64,000 bases of DNA. Origin: Chryseobacterium sp. LAM-KRS1. Lineage in GTDB: Bacteria > Bacteroidota > Bacteroidia > Flavobacteriales > Weeksellaceae. A program made the translations under genes and the position numbers. The notes below the pieces were generated by a model. That model was given only the letters and a program-made list of their open reading frames with translations. It ran no database searches and was not told the origin of the DNA. This document shows positions 59,976 to 64,000 of this stretch, one piece after another (the first letter of the stretch is position 1; every line of letters starts with the position of its first letter). The stretch spans positions 248,001 to 312,000 of the forward strand of contig NZ_JAAOIZ010000005.1 of the NCBI RefSeq assembly GCF_013184525.1, written 5' to 3'.

Positions 59976-62210
59976 ATGAAAAAACAGTTATCCATGATTG
60001 GGGTGCTTTTAATTTCGGGCATCTCTTTCGCGCAGACCGATCGTCTCTGGTCTCAAACTTCACCAAAGACAGCATCGCAGGTTTTTGAGAACAAAACCGG
60101 CATTACTGATCCAAAAGTGTACTCACTAAATCTTGATGCACTCAAAAGCGTCCTTTCAAAAGCTCCAAAAAGATTGTCTGCGGGAGAACCATCAGAAATT
60201 ATTATTTCTTTTCCTAATTCAGAAGGAAAAATGGAAAATTTTAAAGTAAGGGAAAACTCAAACTTTGATCCTCTTTTAGCTGCAAAATATCCGGATATTA
60301 AATCGTATGTTGGACAGGGAGCAGAAGATAAAAGTTCGACTGTGTATTTCAGTATTTCTCCTTTGGGGCTTTCTTCTATGGAAATTTACGGTGACCGCTC
60401 TGCTGTTTTTATTGAGCCTTACACGAAGGATCTTTCTACGTATGTAATTTATAGGAAGTCTGATAAAAAGGATGCACTTAATAAATTTGAATGTAAAGTG
60501 ATTGATGTTGCACAGAAAGGGATTGATAAAACAACCGTTGTTGCAAGACCGAATGCTGATGATTCAAAGTTAAGAACCTTTAGATTAGCCCTTTCCTGCA
60601 CCGGTGAGTATACGTCTTATTTTGGAGGAACTAAAGCAAACGCCCTGGCTGCTATGAATAACACAATGACCCGTGTAAACGGAGTGTTTGAAAAAGATTT
60701 TGCTGCCAGAATGGTCCTTATCTCAAATAATGATGATGTCATTTACACCAATTCATCCACCGATCCTTATTCCCCTTCATCACAGCTTGATAATTGGAAT
60801 TATGAACTTATGCAAACCTTACACTCAACAATTGGTGATGCCAATTTTGATATAGGACATTTATTCGGAAAAGATGGTGGTGGTGGTAATGCAGGTTGTA
60901 TAGGCTGTATTTGTAGCAATGATAAGACTTTAGATTCTGATGGTTCACCTGAGAATTACAAGGGAAGCGGATACACCTCACCGGCAGACGGAGTTCCTTC
61001 AGGAGATAGTTTTGATATAGATTATGTAGCTCATGAGATGGGACATCAGTTTGGAGGTAATCATACATGGTCTTATCAGACCCAAACCGGATTGCAACCT
61101 GTAGAACCGGGATCCGGATCTACCATTATGGGCTATGCAGGGATTACAAGTTATGATGTGCAAGCTCATTCGGACGCTTTATTCCATGCTTTAAGCATTC
61201 AGCAGATTACGGACAATATTAAAGCCGCAACCTGCTCTGTAAATACAGCTACAGGAAATTCCATCCCAACAGCCAATGCAGGTCTTGATTACACTATTCC
61301 TAAAGGCACACCCTTTATGTTGACAGGAACCGGTACGGATGCTGACGGAGATACATTAACTTATATCTGGGAGCAAATGGATAAGGGAACTTCTTCACAA
61401 ACAGGATCCAGTTCTGCAGCCAGTGCTACAAAAACCGCTGGTCCTACATTCAGATCATGGACACCAACTGCCTCTCCTACCAGGTATTTCCCAAGAATGG
61501 CTTCTATCCTTGCAGGTGCTACAACCACCTCAGGATCCGAAATCACAGTAGAAGCATTATCTAATGTGGCAAGAAAACTGAATTTCAGATTTACAGTCCG
61601 TGATAACAGAGCCGGTGGATCAGGAAATAATTCCGATGATGCTATAATTACAGTAAACTCTACAGCTGGTCCATTTAAGGTGAGTTCCCAAAATTCTGCC
61701 GTAACTTATGCCGGGGGAAGCTCTCAAACCATAACATGGGACGTTGCAGGAACTACAGGAAATAATGTAAATGCGGCTAATGTGGATATATTATGGTCAA
61801 CCAATAGTGGAACTACCTGGACTACTTTGCTGGCGGGAACTCCAAATGACGGTACCCAGGCAGTAACAATTCCTAATGTTGCAACAACAACAGGAAGAAT
61901 TATGGTAAAAGGAAGCAATCACATTTTCTTTGATGTGAACAATGCCAATATAAAGGTAACTGCATCTTCAGCCAAACAAAAAGACATCACTAAAGACCTG
62001 ATCACCGAGGTGAAGCTCTTCCCTAACCCGGTAAAAAATATCTTAAATGTTTCAAACGCTACTTCAGAAGAATATAAAATTTTTGATATGGGCGGGAAAC
62101 TAATTAATTCAGGAAAACTTGAAAGAGGAGCCATTAATGTAAGTGGCCTTATTAAGGGAGTTTATTTACTTCAGACTGGAGAAACAACAAAAAGGTTTAT
62201 TAAAGAATAA
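59976..62210 (+). CDS. Secreted reprolysin-like metallopeptidase with T9SS domain (paralog 2)
   Basis: A 744-residue paralog of the preceding gene. The propeptide, zinc peptidase (HEMGHQFGGNH, H353, with GSTIMGYAG) and following beta modules are closely matching, but the FN3 and GEVED modules (about 230 residues) are absent: the sequence passes from the last beta module directly to the T9SS signal LFPNPVKNILNVSN. A short insert (SNDKTLDSDGSPENYKG) near the active site marks a species-specific loop. Recent tandem duplication is likely. Confidence 0.92.
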   Translation: MKKQLSMIGVLLISGISFAQTDRLWSQTSPKTASQVFENKTGITDPKVYSLNLDALKSVLSKAPKRLSAGEPSEIIISFPNSEGKMENFKVRENSNFDPLLAAKYPDIKSYVGQGAEDKSSTVYFSISPLGLSSMEIYGDRSAVFIEPYTKDLSTYVIYRKSDKKDALNKFECKVIDVAQKGIDKTTVVARPNADDSKLRTFRLALSCTGEYTSYFGGTKANALAAMNNTMTRVNGVFEKDFAARMVLISNNDDVIYTNSSTDPYSPSSQLDNWNYELMQTLHSTIGDANFDIGHLFGKDGGGGNAGCIGCICSNDKTLDSDGSPENYKGSGYTSPADGVPSGDSFDIDYVAHEMGHQFGGNHTWSYQTQTGLQPVEPGSGSTIMGYAGITSYDVQAHSDALFHALSIQQITDNIKAATCSVNTATGNSIPTANAGLDYTIPKGTPFMLTGTGTDADGDTLTYIWEQMDKGTSSQTGSSSAASATKTAGPTFRSWTPTASPTRYFPRMASILAGATTTSGSEITVEALSNVARKLNFRFTVRDNRAGGSGNNSDDAIITVNSTAGPFKVSSQNSAVTYAGGSSQTITWDVAGTTGNNVNAANVDILWSTNSGTTWTTLLAGTPNDGTQAVTIPNVATTTGRIMVKGSNHIFFDVNNANIKVTASSAKQKDITKDLITEVKLFPNPVKNILNVSNATSEEYKIFDMGGKLINSGKLERGAINVSGLIKGVYLLQTGETTKRFIKE

Positions 62211-62232
62211 TTATCTTGATAACAATGATCTT

Positions 62233-62264
62233 AAGGCTACTCTTTTTAGAGCGGCCTTTTTTTA
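62233..62264 (+). terminator. Terminator of metallopeptidase 2
   Basis: AAGGC-TA-CTCT pairs with AGAG-CG-GCCTT across one internal mismatch, followed by a T7 run, 22 bp after the stop. Confidence 0.75.
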
Positions 62265-62393
62265 TTCAATTCATCTTATAGAAAAGTAATAAATTCTAAA
62301 ATTAAAAACTAAAAAAGTAAATAATTCATTAATTATTAATTTTTAAAATAATTTATTCTTTTATTATAGTTTTTTTAATTTAAATTTATCGAA

Positions 62394-62492
62394 TCATTGT
62401 ACCGCCTGCCATCGGGTATTCGGATCGAAGATGCTATTAGTAAGCATTGCCTGATTCATATCACTTTGCATTCCATTACTTTGGATAAAGTC
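62394..62492 (-). pseudogene. Possible remnant of a coding sequence (32 codons, C-terminal end)
   Basis: On the minus strand a 32-codon open stretch from a TAA (62493-62495) to a TGA (62394-62396) encodes a plausible protein end (...NGMQSDMNQAMLTNSIFDPNT... then RWQAVQ). Its base composition is richer in G+C than the AT-rich flanks (62260-62390). No start or domain is visible. It may be the tail of a decayed gene; the rest of 62265-62630 shows nothing else. Confidence 0.3.
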
Positions 62493-62632
62493 TTAATAAG
62501 CGCCTTATTTTACATCCAAAGTGAACCAATAAATTTATTCCGAAGATGACCGCCAATATTCACTAGATGAATATTAATGAAAAAGATATGCCTCCTGACA
62601 CTAACTTAATTATAAATAAAAAACTAATTATT

Positions 62633-63340
62633 ATGAAACATTTACTGAAGTATTTACTTTTTTTATCCGTTATCTTTTTCTCGACTGCTTGTAGTTCGGA
62701 CAGGGATGATGAAATTGATAACACAAACGGAGTTACCCACGTATTTTATAAGAACGCTGATGAATTTGCCTTAACTTATGACACCGCGGGATTGGTTAAC
62801 CAGGATATCCGGAATCAGGCTTTCGAATTATATAAACAGGGAAAATGGAGTGAACTGGAAGCTCTTTTTAAAGCCAATAATCTAAATGGAGGCTGGCCCC
62901 CTGCCAATGGGGGATACAATATAGTTGATAATGTTCCCTTTCAGGCCGGGCAAAAGTTTGACCGATACAGCGGAGCGATTAATTATAATGGAAGCGGAAT
63001 TCCTACGTTAGGAGGCAGTTTTACAAGTCCTATTATAAACGGGTATGTGTATACTTTCTCTCAAAGAGCATTAAATCAACCTGAAAACACCTATGATTTT
63101 TATTATGAGATCGATGTTCTGAATAATTCATTACCTTTCACTTCCCAAACAGCTGATGTAATTCCCTGGTTTAATCAGGTAGGTGGCGGAAAACAAACGA
63201 TGTGGAAAATCCCTATAGATCCGGCAACCGGCTATCAGAAAACCTGGAATAAGCTGGCGGAGGAAGGATATGTGAAAATAACCATAAAAAAAAGTCCAAG
63301 CGGTCATTACAACAATTTAGTAGGTACAGTGATTCAATAA
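62633..63340 (+). CDS. Lipoprotein with TNT-type NAD+ glycohydrolase domain (putative toxin)
   Basis: The ATG at 62633 is preferred because it begins a lipoprotein signal (LLFLSVIFFSTAC, Cys 20); an earlier ATG at 62567 would add a non-signal leader. After the Cys comes acidic SSDRDDE, like a Bacteroidota surface-export tag. The C-terminal domain follows the TNT (DUF4237) pattern: GGWPPANGGY, AGQKFDRYSG, LGGSFTSPI, QRALNQPE, IPWFNQVGGGKQ with the conserved Gln, and KLAEEGYVKI. TNT enzymes hydrolyse NAD+ and kill target cells. Family call from memory of the motif order. Confidence 0.75.
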   Translation: MKHLLKYLLFLSVIFFSTACSSDRDDEIDNTNGVTHVFYKNADEFALTYDTAGLVNQDIRNQAFELYKQGKWSELEALFKANNLNGGWPPANGGYNIVDNVPFQAGQKFDRYSGAINYNGSGIPTLGGSFTSPIINGYVYTFSQRALNQPENTYDFYYEIDVLNNSLPFTSQTADVIPWFNQVGGGKQTMWKIPIDPATGYQKTWNKLAEEGYVKITIKKSPSGHYNNLVGTVIQ

Positions 63341-63353
63341 AAGACAGATCCTG

Positions 63354-63773
63354 ATGTATTCAATATCAAAAAAAATAAGAATTGGCAGAAAAGTTCTCGT
63401 AGCAAAAACAGTTTTTACCAATGGTGAAATTATCCCATCTGCAGTCACAACATTTGCCTGTTGTGACTGCGGTTATGAAAATAAACTCGAAATTATCCCT
63501 TATCAATCAGGGTTCCCGATCCTTCAGATTTATCAGAGTGACAAAGTCCTTTCGAAAAATGAATTAACAGATAATGGTATTGTTGCTCCCACCCTCCCTA
63601 GCATGTTGCATTTTGGAGAATTAACGGTTTCTAATTTACCTACCTTATACTTTGGTACGGACTGTCCATCCTGCCACTCCTCTTATATCTGTGTTTTCAG
63701 TTATGGTGAAAAACAACCGGGAGCAACGGTCTTACATATTTCCGGGGTCTGGAAATTTGAAAAAATGGAGTAA
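63354..63773 (+). CDS. Cys-rich small protein, candidate immunity or partner protein
   Basis: A 139-residue cytoplasmic protein, 13 bp after the TNT lipoprotein gene and surely co-transcribed. Two Cys clusters, ACCDCGYENK (about residue 36-45) and DCPSCHSSYIC (about 103-113), could form a zinc ribbon. The family is not recognised. Position right after a toxin-like gene suggests an immunity protein against the NADase, but an unrelated function cannot be excluded. Confidence 0.6.
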   Translation: MYSISKKIRIGRKVLVAKTVFTNGEIIPSAVTTFACCDCGYENKLEIIPYQSGFPILQIYQSDKVLSKNELTDNGIVAPTLPSMLHFGELTVSNLPTLYFGTDCPSCHSSYICVFSYGEKQPGATVLHISGVWKFEKME

Positions 63774-63941
63774 TCTGTTTTTAATCATCATTTTGATAAT
63801 TTCGCATGGTTATTAATGAACATGATTATATGCAAAATCCGACAGAGGATCATGAAGCTTAGATTACGGAGAAGTAGTCTATATTCTACCGTTTTTAGGT
63901 ACATTTTGCGTTGTACATTTTACCATTAGCAAATCGTTTTC

Positions 63942-63949
63942 TATCTTTG
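63942..63949 (+). promoter_or_regulatory. Minus-7 box (TATCTTTG) of the gene starting at 63968
   Basis: A full TAnnTTTG match, 18 bp before the ATG of the truncated gene at the window end. Confidence 0.55.
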
Positions 63950-63967
63950 CTTTAAATAAAAAAATTC

Positions 63968-64000
63968 ATGGATAAAATTGATAGTCTGAACCAAGTAGCA
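63968..64000 (+). CDS. Start of a gene cut by the window end
   Basis: The first 11 codons MDKIDSLNQVA follow a consensus minus-7 box with suitable spacing. The product cannot be named from this fragment. Confidence 0.5.
   Translation, partial: MDKIDSLNQVA

Noticed and set aside
62567..62632. Upstream ATG of the TNT lipoprotein
   Set aside because: It would put 22 polar residues before a clean lipoprotein signal peptide.
1..64000. tRNA, rRNA, CRISPR array, IS element or prophage
   Set aside because: None seen on either strand; no transposase, integrase, phage structural genes or cloverleaf-like sequences were recognised.

Overview
The window is AT-rich chromosomal DNA of a Bacteroidota, most likely a Chryseobacterium-like member of the Weeksellaceae/Flavobacteriia. 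Supporting signs are T9SS type A C-terminal sorting domains (YPNPV...) on secreted enzymes, many TAnnTTTG minus-7 promoter boxes, PorT-type outer-membrane barrels, bacillithiol-family proteins and little Shine-Dalgarno sequence. No rRNA, tRNA, CRISPR array, insertion sequence or prophage was seen.

Layout: 1-6.1 kb holds a Crp/Fnr regulator cut by the window edge, a PCC/DUF296 protein, an MBL hydrolase, an MTA/SAH-type nucleosidase, an MFS exporter with a TetR regulator, and a small membrane/rhodanese operon with a TetR-like palindrome over its promoter. 6.1-11.7 kb has a Crp-oxidoreductase pair, a nitrilase-family amidase, an AraC regulator, a CPA1 antiporter and a PNPOx-like stress protein. 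11.7-14.9 kb is a cupin-DapA-thioredoxin operon divergent from a MocR regulator. 14.9-21.6 kb is a two-component gene set (response regulator, kinase, COG4705 membrane protein, PepSY-like protein, TonB-type receptor, PAP2 phosphatase) in which three transcription starts carry the same 11-bp-period direct repeat.

21.7-32.6 kb is a roughly 11 kb, all-minus-strand general-stress island: KGG protein, DUF892 protein, two unknowns, KatE-type catalase, zinc alcohol dehydrogenase, CinA, two SDRs, alpha-amylase, a 48-residue lipoprotein, a broken FAD/Rieske oxidoreductase and DUF6766. Tandem Crp/Fnr paralogs and a small lipoprotein follow. 34.8-40.5 kb holds an EamA transporter with a divergent MocR, a Crp/YtxJ/DUF1569/YfiT bacillithiol-type operon and a DEAD-box helicase. 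40.7-43.9 kb has housekeeping genes (pncA, pseudouridine synthase, aroB). 45-48 kb carries three paralogous outer-membrane barrels, each preceded by a sigma-54-like -24/-12 promoter. 48-52.7 kb has a GDPD, purF, purC and a DUF3307-SatD pair with three 18-bp operator-like repeats exactly 29 bp apart. 52.8-62.2 kb has a T9SS endonuclease, an acyl-CoA dehydrogenase, a DinB protein and two tandem T9SS metallopeptidases. 62.6-63.8 kb has a lipoprotein with a TNT-type NAD glycohydrolase domain, followed by a small Cys-rich protein that may be its immunity partner.

The observations most worth a second look are the TNT lipoprotein/Cys-rich pair, the sigma-54-like promoters of the barrel genes, the direct-repeat regulon of the two-component system, and the 3 x 18 bp / 29 bp array before satD. 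All calls come from reading the sequence and from memory of protein families; no database search was run.
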